Shown: piece after piece, positions 45,111 through 53,726 of the stretch
Layout of the letters: the number at the start of each line of letters is the position of its first letter
How positions within the stretch are numbered: the first letter of the stretch is position 1
Assembly (NCBI RefSeq): GCF_007992115.1
Contig: NZ_BJZQ01000016.1
Location: 1-64,000 of the forward strand
Origin: Aeromicrobium flavum
GTDB taxonomy: Bacteria > Actinomycetota > Actinomycetes > Propionibacteriales > Nocardioidaceae
Length of the DNA: 64,000 nucleotides
Direction of reading: 5' to 3'
The notes under the pieces: generated by a model
Database searches by the model: none
Told to the model about the DNA's origin: nothing
What the model saw: only the letters and a program-made list of their open reading frames with translations
Translations under genes and position numbers: made by a program

Positions 45111-45209
45111 GGGGACGGAAGATGATGCGTTCGGCCCACGCAGGGGGACGAACGATGATGCATATGGGTACCTGAGCGGGGGCGAATGCATAATCCTTCG
45201 TCCCTCAGG
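45111..45209. repeat. Two direct and one inverted 27-bp repeat between accD2 and accA2
   Basis: GGGGACG..GATGATGC-type units occur at 45111-45137 and 45144-45168, and an inverted copy lies at 45181-45207. The second and third units can form a hairpin of about 19 bp with three mismatches. The arrangement (direct, direct, inverted) resembles the element at 21.4 kb, though the sequence differs. It falls inside an operon, so a strong terminator function is unlikely. Confidence 0.75.
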
Positions 45210-45222
45210 AGCGGGCGGGCGT

Positions 45223-46824
45223 TCACAGGCGGAACACCCCATAGCCGCCGCGGGCACCCTCGACGGGTGCGTTGGCGATGGCGGACAGGCAGATGCCCAG
45301 GATGGTGCGCGTGTCGCGCGGGTCGATGACGCCGTCGTCGTAGCCGAGGCCGCTGGTGAAGTACGCCAGCGACTGCTCCTCGATCTGCTGCTCGACGATG
45401 TCCTTGATGCCCTGGAAGCCCTCGGCGTCGAACGGGATGCCCTTGGACTCCGACGACTGGCGGGCGACGATCTCCATGACGCCGGCCAGCTGCGCCGGGC
45501 CCATGACGGCCGACTTGGCGCCCGTCCAGCTGAACATGAAGCGCGGGTCGTAGGCGCGGCCGCTCATGCCGTAGTGACCGGCGCCGTACGAGGCACCCAT
45601 CACGATCGAGATGTGCGGGACCTTGCTGTTGGAGACGGCGTTGATCATCTGCGCGCCGTGCTTGATGATGCCGCCCTGCTCGTACTCGGCGCCGACCATG
45701 TAGCCGGTCGTGTTGTGCAGGAACAGCAGCGGCGTGTCGATCTGGTTGGCCAGCTGGATGAACTGCGCGGCCTTCTGGGCCTCCTGGCTGAACAGCACGC
45801 CCTGGGCGTTGGCCAGGATGCCGATCGGGTGGCCGTGCAGCTGGGCGAAGCCGGTGACGAGGCTCTGGCCGTAGAGCGGCTTGAACTCGTCGAACTCGCT
45901 GCCGTCGACGAGGCGGGCGATGACCTCGCGCGGGTCGAACGGCACCTTGAGGTCGGTCGGGACGATGCCGAGCAGGTCCTCGGGGTCGAGCAGCGGCTCG
46001 CTGTAGACCGAGGCGGGCACGGGACCGGCCTTGCGCCAGTTGATGCGGCGCATGATCTGGCGGCCGAGGCGGATCGCGTCGCGCTCGTCGACGGCCAGGT
46101 AGTCGGCCAGGCCCGAGGTCTTGGCGTGCATCTGCGCGCCGCCCAGCGACTCGTCGTCGGACTCCTCGCCGGTGGCCATCTTCACCAGCGGCGGGCCGCC
46201 GAGGAAGACCTTGGCGCCACCGTCGACCATGACGACGTAGTCGCTCATGCCCGGCACGTAGGCGCCGCCCGCGGTGGAGTTGCCGAAGACGAGCGCGACC
46301 GTGGGACGACCGTCCTCGCTGGCCTGGGTGATGTTCTTGAAGCTGGCGCCGCCGGGGATGAAGATGTCCTTCTGCGTCGGCAGGTCGGCGCCGCCGGACT
46401 CCACGAGGTTGATCGTGGGGAGGCGGTTCTCGGCGGCGATCTGGGCCGCGCGGAAGCCCTTCTTGACCGTGACGGGGTTGGACGATCCGCCCTTCACCGT
46501 CGGGTCGTTCGCGATGATCATGCACTCGACGCCCTCGACCACGCCGATGCCGGTGATGATCGAGCCGCCGACCGTGAAGTCGGTGCCCCAGCCGGCCAGC
46601 GCGCCCAGCTCGAGGAACGGCGCGTCGGGATCGACGAGCAGCTCGATGCGCTCGCGCGCGGTCAGCTTGCCGCGGCTGTGATGACGGTCGACGTACTTCT
46701 CGCCGCCGCCGGCCAGCGCCTTCGCGTGCTGGTCGGCGAGGTCGGCGACGCGTGCGAGCGCCGCCTCCCGGTTCTCGGCGTACGTGGCCGACGTCGGGTC
46801 GACGGCGGTCCTGACTGCACTCAT
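45223..46824 (-). CDS. accD2: Acyl-CoA carboxylase carboxyltransferase subunit, AccD2-like
   Basis: The 533-residue product has the two crotonase-like halves of a carboxyltransferase: HHSRGKLTARERIELLVDP at the N terminus, NLVESGGADLPTQKD, GNSTAGGAYVPGMSDY, and GASYGAGHYGMSGRAYDPRF. The pattern is that of methylcrotonyl/geranyl-CoA carboxylase beta subunits rather than propionyl-CoA carboxylase. It moves CO2 from biotin to an unsaturated branched acyl-CoA. ATG 46824 overlaps the winged-helix stop (ATGA). Symbol by order compared with Rv0974c. Confidence 0.9.
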   Translation of the reverse strand: MSAVRTAVDPTSATYAENREAALARVADLADQHAKALAGGGEKYVDRHHSRGKLTARERIELLVDPDAPFLELGALAGWGTDFTVGGSIITGIGVVEGVECMIIANDPTVKGGSSNPVTVKKGFRAAQIAAENRLPTINLVESGGADLPTQKDIFIPGGASFKNITQASEDGRPTVALVFGNSTAGGAYVPGMSDYVVMVDGGAKVFLGGPPLVKMATGEESDDESLGGAQMHAKTSGLADYLAVDERDAIRLGRQIMRRINWRKAGPVPASVYSEPLLDPEDLLGIVPTDLKVPFDPREVIARLVDGSEFDEFKPLYGQSLVTGFAQLHGHPIGILANAQGVLFSQEAQKAAQFIQLANQIDTPLLFLHNTTGYMVGAEYEQGGIIKHGAQMINAVSNSKVPHISIVMGASYGAGHYGMSGRAYDPRFMFSWTGAKSAVMGPAQLAGVMEIVARQSSESKGIPFDAEGFQGIKDIVEQQIEEQSLAYFTSGLGYDDGVIDPRDTRTILGICLSAIANAPVEGARGGYGVFRL

Positions 46825-47879
46825 GCGGGGTCCTTCCACTGCAGGTCGACGGTGGTGTCGAGGTGGTCGATGAGCGAGGCGGCATCGGTCTCGATGCGCT
46901 CGCGGTCGGAGGGCGAGAGGGCTCGCGAGGGGGTGATCTCGAGCAGGACCGGATCGGCCCGGCGCTTCGGCTTGAGGCGGCGCCAGGTGCCGGCGACGAC
47001 GCCGTCGAGCAGCGCCAGGTTGCCGCCCCAGACGTCGATGATGCCGTCGCGCGCGGTGGGCACCTCGTAGTGCGAGCGGTCCTGGTAGGCGATGACGAGC
47101 TCGTCGAAGAGGCTCAGCAGGAAGGCGGTGCCGTCCGAGCTGGGAGCCTCGATCGGGTCGGTCTCGACCTGCGCGAACGCGCGCTTGGCGTCGGTGACCG
47201 TGAGGCCGGCCCACCAGGCGAAGTCATGGGCCGTGGCGGGCGCGTGTCCGGCGAGGTACATGGAGGCGAGACGCACGAGCGCCTCGTCGCGGTCGATCTG
47301 CGTGGCGGGGATGCGCGAGGCGTAGGGAACGAAGGTGTCCCAGCTGCCGCGGCGCGGGCCCGTGGTGACGACCTTGTCGAGCTCGGCGCTCATCGTGACG
47401 TGGCCGAGGGCCTGGCCCTTGAGCTCGATCCCTCGCGTCGCGAGGGCCGCGCCGATCTCCTTGCGGGTCAGCGGCGCGTCCGCGGCCTCGACGATCTCGC
47501 CGACGAGGCCGACGAGCCGATCGCGGTCCTCGAGCAGGCCCGTGGAGCGCAGTCCCGACCGCATCTGCGCGACGATCCGAGGCGCGGTCAGGTCGAGCAT
47601 CCAGCCGAGGTCCTCGGCGCGGACGACGTGCCACGTCGGGCGCAGCACGTGGTGACGCACGAGGTCGCCCTGGGCGATCTCCGTGGTGATCGCCTCGCGG
47701 CTCGGCCGGTCCTTGGTGCGGCGCGCCAGCGACCACAGCGAATCCTCGAACTCCTGGAACTGCACGGCGCCGAGGGTGCCGACGCAGGAGCCCAGGTCGG
47801 GGAACGGGTCGCCGACCAGGCGCTGGCGAGCCATCCGCTCACCGCGCACCCGGTCGGGCGGCATCGTCGAGAGATCCAC
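46821..47879 (-). CDS. Winged-helix DNA-binding protein, AlkZ/YcaQ-like
   Basis: The 352-residue product fits the HTH_42/AlkZ-like group: MARQRLVGDPFPDL start, GLVRHHVLRPTWH-like region (GDLVRHHVLRPTWHVVRAED), AHDFAWWAGLTVTDAKRA and LLSLFDELVIAYQDRSHY. AlkZ-type members unhook DNA crosslinks or act as DNA glycosylases, but most actinobacterial ones are untested. GTG 47879 directly follows the fadE13 stop, and its own stop overlaps accD2, so it is firmly inside the carboxylase operon where the M. tuberculosis operon has no such gene, as I recall. Confidence 0.8.
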   Translation of the reverse strand: MDLSTMPPDRVRGERMARQRLVGDPFPDLGSCVGTLGAVQFQEFEDSLWSLARRTKDRPSREAITTEIAQGDLVRHHVLRPTWHVVRAEDLGWMLDLTAPRIVAQMRSGLRSTGLLEDRDRLVGLVGEIVEAADAPLTRKEIGAALATRGIELKGQALGHVTMSAELDKVVTTGPRRGSWDTFVPYASRIPATQIDRDEALVRLASMYLAGHAPATAHDFAWWAGLTVTDAKRAFAQVETDPIEAPSSDGTAFLLSLFDELVIAYQDRSHYEVPTARDGIIDVWGGNLALLDGVVAGTWRRLKPKRRADPVLLEITPSRALSPSDRERIETDAASLIDHLDTTVDLQWKDPA

Positions 47880-49031
47880 TCAGTACCCCAGCAGCTTCGC
47901 GGCGAGGTCCTTCATGACCTCCGTGGCGCCGCCGCCGATGCCCAGGATGCGGGCGTCGCGGTAGTGGCGGTCGATCTCGGACTCGCGCATGTAGCCCATG
48001 CCGCCGAAGATCTGGACGGCCTCGTGCACGACGAACTCGGCGCACGCGACCGCCTGGTTCTTCGCGACGACGGCATCGAGGATCAGCGTCGGGTCGGACT
48101 TCGGGGTGTCGATCGCGCGCTCGACGACCTCGCGGGTCAGGGCGCGGGCCGCGGCGGTGCGCGAGTGCATCTCGACGAGCTTGTGGCGGATGACCTGGCG
48201 CGCGATGAGCGGCTTGCCGAACGTCTCGCGCTCCTTGGCGTACGCGGCGGCGAGGTCGAGCGCGCGCTGTGCGGTGGCGTAGGACTGCGTGGCGAGGTTG
48301 ATGCGCTCGCCGACGAACTGCTGGGCGATCAGGTAGAAGCCGCTGTTCTCCTCACCGACGACGTTCTCGACCGGGACGCGGACGTCCTCGAACGAGAGCT
48401 CGGCGGTGTCGGAGCAGTGCCAGCCCATCTTGCGCAGGCTGCGACCGACGGTGAAGCCGGGCGTGTCCTTCTCGATGACCAGCAGGCTGATGCCACCGTG
48501 GCCCTCGTCGCCGGTGCGGACGGCGGTGGTGACGAAGTCGGCGCGGACGCCGCTGGTGATGAAGGTCTTGGCGCCGTTGACGACGTAGTGGTCGCCGTCG
48601 CGCACCGCGCGGGTGCGGATGTTGGCGACGTCGGAGCCGCCGCCGGGCTCGGTGACGCCGAGGGCGCCGATCATCTCGCCCGCCAGCGTCGGGCGGACAT
48701 ACCGGTCGATCAGGTCGGCGTTGCCCGAGTCGATGATGTGCGGGGTCGCGATGGAGTGCGTGAACAGGCTGGCCTGCAGGCCCGTCGAGCCGCCGGCGGC
48801 CATCATGGCCTCGGTGGCGATGCCGGCGTCGATCATGTCGCCGCCGTCGCCGCCGACCTCCTCGGGGAAGCCGATGGCCAGGAAGCCCGCCTTCGCGGTC
48901 TTGTGGTGGAGCTCGCGCGGCAGCTCGCCGTCGTCCTCCCACTGGGCGATGTGCGGCGCGATCTCGGCACGGGTGAAGCTCTCGACGGCCGTGCGGAGCG
49001 CCTCGCGCTCGGGGGTGTTCCAGGGGTTCAT
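47880..49031 (-). CDS. fadE13: Acyl-CoA dehydrogenase, FadE13-like
   Basis: The 383-residue product has GVTEPGGGSDVANIRTRAV, NGAKTFITSGVRADFV and the catalytic C-terminal block QIFGGMGYMRESEIDRHYRD. Asp/Glu placement in the last block fits a standard short- or branched-chain dehydrogenase. It is the second FAD-dependent dehydrogenase of the operon, so the pathway has two desaturation steps or two chain lengths. ATG 49031 overlaps the AtuA-like stop (ATGA). Confidence 0.87.
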   Translation of the reverse strand: MNPWNTPEREALRTAVESFTRAEIAPHIAQWEDDGELPRELHHKTAKAGFLAIGFPEEVGGDGGDMIDAGIATEAMMAAGGSTGLQASLFTHSIATPHIIDSGNADLIDRYVRPTLAGEMIGALGVTEPGGGSDVANIRTRAVRDGDHYVVNGAKTFITSGVRADFVTTAVRTGDEGHGGISLLVIEKDTPGFTVGRSLRKMGWHCSDTAELSFEDVRVPVENVVGEENSGFYLIAQQFVGERINLATQSYATAQRALDLAAAYAKERETFGKPLIARQVIRHKLVEMHSRTAAARALTREVVERAIDTPKSDPTLILDAVVAKNQAVACAEFVVHEAVQIFGGMGYMRESEIDRHYRDARILGIGGGATEVMKDLAAKLLGY

Positions 49032-50755
49032 GCGAGCAGCTCCTCGGGGATGGTGACGATGCGGGCGCGCAGCCATTCGCCGAGCGCCTTGGCCTGCGGG
49101 TCGAAGCGCGTCGACGACGCGACTCCCTCGCCGAGCAGGCCGTGCAGGATCACGTTGATGCCGAACAGGTTCGGCAGGGGGTGGACGTCGATGTCGAGGT
49201 CGGCCGCCTCGGGCAGCAGCTCGCGGATGCGGTCCTCGGTGAGGAACCCCGCCAGCCAGGCGTAGGCGTCGGCGCGCCGGGGGTGCGTCGCGGGGATCCA
49301 CACGCCGACGTTCGCGTTGCCGCCCTTGTCTCCCGAGCGCGCGTGGACGAGCCGCCCGAGCGCCGCCTCCTTGCCACTTTTGGAACTGGATCCACGTGCA
49401 TCGGCAGGTTCCGCGTGGATCGGGTTCCAAAAGTTGTCCGCATCCGCCGTGACGGTCGGCGGAGCGATCTCCGTGCGCGAGCCGTCGGCGTGCACGACCA
49501 CGTGCGGCACCTCGGCCTGCGGCACGTACGCCGCGCGGTAGATGCCGTAGGGGGCGCCGCGGCCGGGAGGCGCGGTCATCGTGAAGCCGGGGTACGAGGC
49601 CAGCGCGGTCTCGACGGCGGCCCCGCTGAAGGTCCGGCCGACCTTGTTCATGTCGGCGTCCTTGACGTGGCAGCGCAGGATGGCCGCGGCCGCCGGCTGC
49701 GAGGTCGGGTCGACGTGGTCGGTGCGCGCGAGGTCCCAGGTGATCTCGGCCGGCGGGTTCGCGGCCAGCGCCGACTCGATCTGCGCCGTGACCCAGGCGG
49801 CCTTCTCCTCGATGTCGAGGCCGGTGACGACGAACTCGACGTGGTTGCGGAAGCCGCCGAACGCGTTGAGGCAGACCTTCGTGGTGGCCGGCGGCGCCGT
49901 GCCGCGGACGCCGGAGATGCGCACGCGGTCGTCACCGTCCTGCGCGAGCGCGAGGCTCGTCAGGTCGACCACCACGTCGGGGTTGAGGTACTTCTGGTCC
50001 TGGATCTCGTAGACGAGCTGCGCGGTGACCGTGTCGACCGTGACCGCGCCGCCGGTGCCCTCGTGCTTGGTGATGACGAGGTCGCCGTTCTCGCTGATCT
50101 CGGCGATCGGGAAGCCCAGCGGCCTGCTCATGTCGATGTCGCGGAAGCCGCTGAAGTTGCCTCCGGTCGCCTGGGCGCCGCACTCGATGACGTGTCCGGC
50201 GACGACCGCACCCGCGAGCTGGTCGAAGTCCTCACGGCCCCAGCCGAACTCGGCGATCGCGGGGCCCACGATGACGGAGGCGTCGGTGACCCGGCCGGTG
50301 ACGACGATGTCGGCGCCGGCGGTCAGCGCCTCGGCGATGCCGAACGCGCCGAGGTAGGCGTTGGCGGTGAGCGCGTCGCCGAAGCCGAGCTCGCCCGCGC
50401 GGGCCAGCAGGTCGTCGCCCTCGACGTGGGCGACGGAGACGTCGACGCCCTGCTCGGCGGCGACCTTGCGGATGGCGTCGGCCAGGCCCTGCGGGTTGAG
50501 GCCGCCGGCGTTGGCGACGATCCTGACGCCGCGCTCCTTGGCCAGGGCGAGGTTCTCGGCGACCTGCTTGAGGAAGGTCTTCGCGTACCCGAGGTCGGTG
50601 TCCTTCATCCGGTCGCGGCCGAGGATCAGCATCGTCAGCTCGGCGAGGTAGTCGCCGGTCAGGTAGTCGAGCTCGCCACCCTCGAGCATCTCGCGCATCG
50701 CGGAGAAGCGATCGCCGTAGAAACCCGAGCAGTTGCCGACACGAAGGGTACGCAC
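49028..50755 (-). CDS. AtuA-like (DUF1446) protein carrying an in-frame palindromic insertion
   Basis: From GTG 50755 the product has 575 residues. Residues 1-430 are the DUF1446/AtuA domain (RTLRVGNCSGFYGDRFSA, NAGGLNPQGLADAIRK, GRVTDASVIVGPAI, GGNFSGFRD); about 465-575 form the AtuA-like C-terminal domain (GRLVHARSGDKGGNANVGVW). AtuA is needed for acyclic terpene use in Pseudomonas, reaction unknown; M. tuberculosis Rv0976c is the positional match. The linker NFWNPIHAEPADARGSSSKS comes from a palindromic element found elsewhere in the window. I prefer GTG 50755 to GTG 50776 because a TTGACT -35 box is placed for a leaderless message starting there. Confidence 0.85.
   Translation of the reverse strand: MRTLRVGNCSGFYGDRFSAMREMLEGGELDYLTGDYLAELTMLILGRDRMKDTDLGYAKTFLKQVAENLALAKERGVRIVANAGGLNPQGLADAIRKVAAEQGVDVSVAHVEGDDLLARAGELGFGDALTANAYLGAFGIAEALTAGADIVVTGRVTDASVIVGPAIAEFGWGREDFDQLAGAVVAGHVIECGAQATGGNFSGFRDIDMSRPLGFPIAEISENGDLVITKHEGTGGAVTVDTVTAQLVYEIQDQKYLNPDVVVDLTSLALAQDGDDRVRISGVRGTAPPATTKVCLNAFGGFRNHVEFVVTGLDIEEKAAWVTAQIESALAANPPAEITWDLARTDHVDPTSQPAAAAILRCHVKDADMNKVGRTFSGAAVETALASYPGFTMTAPPGRGAPYGIYRAAYVPQAEVPHVVVHADGSRTEIAPPTVTADADNFWNPIHAEPADARGSSSKSGKEAALGRLVHARSGDKGGNANVGVWIPATHPRRADAYAWLAGFLTEDRIRELLPEAADLDIDVHPLPNLFGINVILHGLLGEGVASSTRFDPQAKALGEWLRARIVTIPEELLA
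49375..49436. repeat. Dispersed palindromic element, copy 2, inside the AtuA-like gene
   Basis: The left arm from 49375 is identical to copy 1 (18260) for over 20 bases. The right arm (about 49414-49436) matches with a two-base change and one end difference, and the 17-base loop differs. It lies in the interdomain linker of the coding sequence and keeps the frame open, encoding about 20 extra residues. Confidence 0.88.
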
Positions 50756-50781
50756 GAGACGAGTGTCCCCTGTCACAAAGA

Positions 50782-50805
50782 AACAGTCAAGCCTGCTTGT
50801 TAGTT
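50782..50805. promoter_or_regulatory. Operator and promoter of the carboxylase operon
   Basis: The half-sites CAAGC and GCTTG around CT form a palindrome that extends to AAC/GTT at both ends. On the minus strand it includes TTGACT, a good -35, with GACACT 17 bases on as a weak -10 and the GTG start 29 bases after the -35. The 13-mer ACAGTCAAGCCTG is repeated exactly in the TetR promoter at 55984. Confidence 0.65.
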
Positions 50806-50841
50806 TCCCGGCCCGGTTTCTCGTTCCGGCAAGATGGCGGG

Positions 50842-51177
50842 ATGGACGTTCGACACCAGTTGGAGGAGGAAGCCGCGCAGACCCGGCGGCGGCTGGCCGA
50901 CCTCGGTCGCGACTTCGAGGGCGTCGTCGAGGCGTCGCGGGACTCGAACGCCGACGACGAGCACGACCCCGAGGGAGCGACCATCGCCTTCGAGCGCTCC
51001 CAGGTCGGGGCGCTGGTCGCCCAGGGTGAACGCCACCTCACCGAGATCGCGGCGGCACTGGAGCGACTGGACGCCGGCACCTACGGCATCTGCGAACGGT
51101 GCGGTCGGCCCATCCCCGCCGGACGCCTCGAGGCCCGACCCGTCGCCCGCACCTGCGTCGCTTGCGCCACCGCCTGA
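50842..51177 (+). CDS. TraR/DksA-type zinc-finger protein
   Basis: The 111-residue product has an N-terminal helical region with acidic tip (residues 1-75) and a C-terminal four-Cys zinc finger CERCGRPIPAGRLEARP...CVAC. DksA/TraR proteins bind in the RNA polymerase secondary channel; short actinobacterial versions are mostly untested. ATG 50842 is preferred to an upstream frame because the helix starts there. It diverges from the carboxylase operon. Confidence 0.85.
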   Translation: MDVRHQLEEEAAQTRRRLADLGRDFEGVVEASRDSNADDEHDPEGATIAFERSQVGALVAQGERHLTEIAAALERLDAGTYGICERCGRPIPAGRLEARPVARTCVACATA

Positions 51178-51239
51178 AAGATGAGGCGCTCAGGCCCACA
51201 CAGGGGCCGAAGCGGCACATCATTCGCGAGCCCGGCGCC

Positions 51240-52019
51240 TCAGTCCTTCACCTCGCCCGAGCCCTCCAGGATCCGCCGGGCGACGAGGCGCCGGTCGGAG
51301 GTCTTCTCGCCGAGCGGGCCCGCCAGCAGCGTCTCGACCGCGGCGCGCACCCGGTCCTGATCCGCCGCGGGCAGGTGTACCCAGGCCCGCTCGGCGGCCA
51401 CGAGAGCGTGGTACTGCTCGTACGACGAGCGACTGTGGCCGATCGCGTCGACGAGGAGGTCGGCGCGCGCCAGCCTGGGCTCGGCCTCCAGCAGCGCCAA
51501 CGCCGTGATCCGGTCGCCGTCGGAACCGCTGCCGAAGATGCGCGACACGTCGGCGGCCGACAGCGACTCCGTGTCGAGGTCTCGGGCCTCGCGCAGGAGG
51601 CCCTCCATGCGCGCCGTGCGGTCCCAGCCGGGCGGCTCGGCCGAGCGCAGCTGCTCGTACCGCGTGCCGACCATCGCGGCTGCGGCAAGGAGCCCCTCGG
51701 CACGCTGCTCGAGCTGCGCCGCCTGCTCGGTCTTGCCCGCGGCCCGCGCGCGCACGGCCTGCTGGCGGACGCTGCGCGCACGGCGCTCCAGCTCGAAGCG
51801 GACGCCGGCCGCCTCCACCGCCTCGAGTCGGTTCCCGAAGACGGCCAGCGCGGCGATGACGACACCAGCCGCCACGAGCGCCGTCGATCCCAGCTCGTTG
51901 TCCGTCAGGAACACCGCCACTCCCCCGGCGACCAGGACGAGCATCCCGACGATGACGCCGGCGACCCGCGCGGCGCGGTTCAGCACCGGTACCGGTGGAT
52001 TCGCGGGCGGCTGGGCCAT
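51240..52019 (-). CDS. Membrane protein of unknown function
   Basis: The 259-residue product has two membrane helices near the N terminus (about residues 17-39 and 46-62) and a cytosolic alpha-helical part rich in Ala, Arg and Glu, likely coiled coil at residues 65-115. I recognise no catalytic motif. It is a single gene, convergent with the DksA-like gene and divergent from the GIY-YIG gene, with 52 bases between starts. Confidence 0.7.
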   Translation of the reverse strand: MAQPPANPPVPVLNRAARVAGVIVGMLVLVAGGVAVFLTDNELGSTALVAAGVVIAALAVFGNRLEAVEAAGVRFELERRARSVRQQAVRARAAGKTEQAAQLEQRAEGLLAAAAMVGTRYEQLRSAEPPGWDRTARMEGLLREARDLDTESLSAADVSRIFGSGSDGDRITALALLEAEPRLARADLLVDAIGHSRSSYEQYHALVAAERAWVHLPAADQDRVRAAVETLLAGPLGEKTSDRRLVARRILEGSGEVKD

Positions 52020-52071
52020 GGGTTCAGCGTAGATCCGTCGAGGAAGGATCGGCCTGCTCTAGCCTGACGCC

Positions 52072-53007
52072 ATGCTCGACCGGACTCCGACAGGACCAAA
52101 CGCTCCCTCCGAGACGCAACAGGAGTCGAGCAGCGTCGACGTCCTGGCGTTGGGGCACGTCCTGACAGGCATCGGCGCAGAGAACGATCCACCGATCCGG
52201 CTCGAGGACATCCACGTGATCCGGCACAGCTTCAATCCCGGAAACCACGAGGGCCTGCAGGGACCCGAGGACCTGACCCTGGAACGCGTCCTCTCCTACA
52301 CCCGCAGGCAGAGCATCTCTCCCCAACGCTTTCCTGCGAACCCTCCTCGCTACTGGGTCATCCTCGTCGCGGACGGAAAGAAGCGATCCCGCCTGTTCGG
52401 CACGTTCGAGAACGGCGGCGAGATCGAGGAACTCCGCGATGACGTCTACCGAACGTTCGACCTGCGCCCGAGCGGTTTCCTCGCGCCGCTCGTCGACCGA
52501 CTCGTCATCGAATGGAACAGCCCTCGCAACTGGCACCGCAAGGGCGGGAGCGCAGCGAAGCTACCGGTCCTCGAGATCGCCGATCGCGACAAGGTCCCGT
52601 TCCCCGGTTTCGAGCGGGTGCGACTCACGCACGGCGAATTGCAGGACATGGTCGAGGATGCGCGCTACGCCGACTGGCGCGCTGCGCTGCGCGAGGTGCA
52701 GGGCATCTACCTGATCACCGACTCCACGAACGGCAAGCAGTACGTCGGCAAGGCCGATGGTGCCGAACGCATCCTCGGCCGCTGGACCACCTATGCCAGG
52801 GACGGACACGGCGGCAACGTCGCGCTGCGCGAACTCGCCTTCGACAGCACCGGCGCCGATCCGATCAAGACCGACCACGCGCGGCATTTCATCTTCAGCC
52901 TCCTTCGGGTGTTCGGCCCGAGCACCTCGATGTCCGAGGTCAACGCGGCTGAGTCGCACTACAAGCGCGCCCTGCTCACTCGTGAGTTCGGCCTGAACCG
53001 CGGCTGA
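52072..53007 (+). CDS. GIY-YIG nuclease family protein
   Basis: The 311-residue product has an uncharacterised N-terminal region (1-205) and a C-terminal GIY-YIG domain: GIYLITDSTNGKQYVGKADG from about residue 212, a conserved Arg in ERILGRWTTY, and a metal-binding Glu in MSEVNAAESHYKRALL. Such nucleases cut DNA in repair, restriction or homing. The region is noticeably less GC-biased than the flanks, suggesting transfer. Its stop overlaps the next start (TGATG), so both proteins are made together. Confidence 0.85.
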   Translation: MLDRTPTGPNAPSETQQESSSVDVLALGHVLTGIGAENDPPIRLEDIHVIRHSFNPGNHEGLQGPEDLTLERVLSYTRRQSISPQRFPANPPRYWVILVADGKKRSRLFGTFENGGEIEELRDDVYRTFDLRPSGFLAPLVDRLVIEWNSPRNWHRKGGSAAKLPVLEIADRDKVPFPGFERVRLTHGELQDMVEDARYADWRAALREVQGIYLITDSTNGKQYVGKADGAERILGRWTTYARDGHGGNVALRELAFDSTGADPIKTDHARHFIFSLLRVFGPSTSMSEVNAAESHYKRALLTREFGLNRG

Positions 53008-53714
53008 TGCGGGCGATGATCGATACGACGTTCGACGTCCGAGCAGATGCCGGAGGCAAGGATCCAGACACGTACAGCCGGACCTTGCGTGAGTACCACC
53101 GACTGCTGTGGAGCAAGCAGCTGCCCGATGGCCGGATGTTTACGCTCGACAGCACCGTTCACGGGGCGTACCTGCATCACGACGACGACCGCGGAGGACT
53201 CTGGCTCTCGAGCGACTCGATCATCCCGACGTACTCGACGTCGGCAGCGATGCGCTCGATCGTGAGCCAAACGGAGGCCGAGGAGACTCGTGAATTCGTG
53301 GATCTTGCGTACACGATCGGCGGGTTCATCATCTGGCCGGCACACCGAGTCGACGGAAGACAGACCCTGAACGGTGCGCGTGGGTTTCATCCCAGGATCA
53401 AGGACCGAATGGACCTCACTCTCGAGTGCATCCGACGGCATTACGTCAGGCAGAGGAGCCCACTGGAGGCAACGCTCGCGAGGTACGGCGACTTCTTCGA
53501 GCTCTTCGGTGACTTTGAAGGCTACGTCGAGTTCTTCCTCCTTCAGGACCTGACCACCTCGAAGGGTGAGGTGCGGTTCTTCACGAGCTTCGAGGATTTC
53601 GTCACTCCGGCTCTTCCTTCGGATCTCGCCGCCTACCACTCGTATCGCCGGCAGAGCATGTCCTTCATCGCAGCCCGAAACGCTCGCATTCAGGCGTGGT
53701 CGGGTCTCTCGTGA
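53007..53714 (+). CDS. Unknown-function partner of the GIY-YIG gene (DUF6994-like)
   Basis: The 235-residue product (DTTFDVRADAGGKDPDTYSR, LREYHRLLWSKQLPDGRMF) resembles what I remember as the DUF6994 family, an uncharacterised cytosolic family. It is rich in Tyr, Phe and Arg with no signal or membrane segment. It is translationally coupled to the nuclease and followed by its own hairpin, so the pair is a two-gene module. It might be a target-recognition, toxin or immunity partner; this is speculation. Confidence 0.6.
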   Translation: MRAMIDTTFDVRADAGGKDPDTYSRTLREYHRLLWSKQLPDGRMFTLDSTVHGAYLHHDDDRGGLWLSSDSIIPTYSTSAAMRSIVSQTEAEETREFVDLAYTIGGFIIWPAHRVDGRQTLNGARGFHPRIKDRMDLTLECIRRHYVRQRSPLEATLARYGDFFELFGDFEGYVEFFLLQDLTTSKGEVRFFTSFEDFVTPALPSDLAAYHSYRRQSMSFIAARNARIQAWSGLS

Positions 53715-53726
53715 CGCCATTGCGTT

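Noticed and set aside
50776-50776. GTG 50776 as the start of the AtuA-like gene
   Set aside because: The codon falls between the -35 and the likely transcription start, and adds residues absent from the conserved RTLRVGN start. Kept as an alternative.
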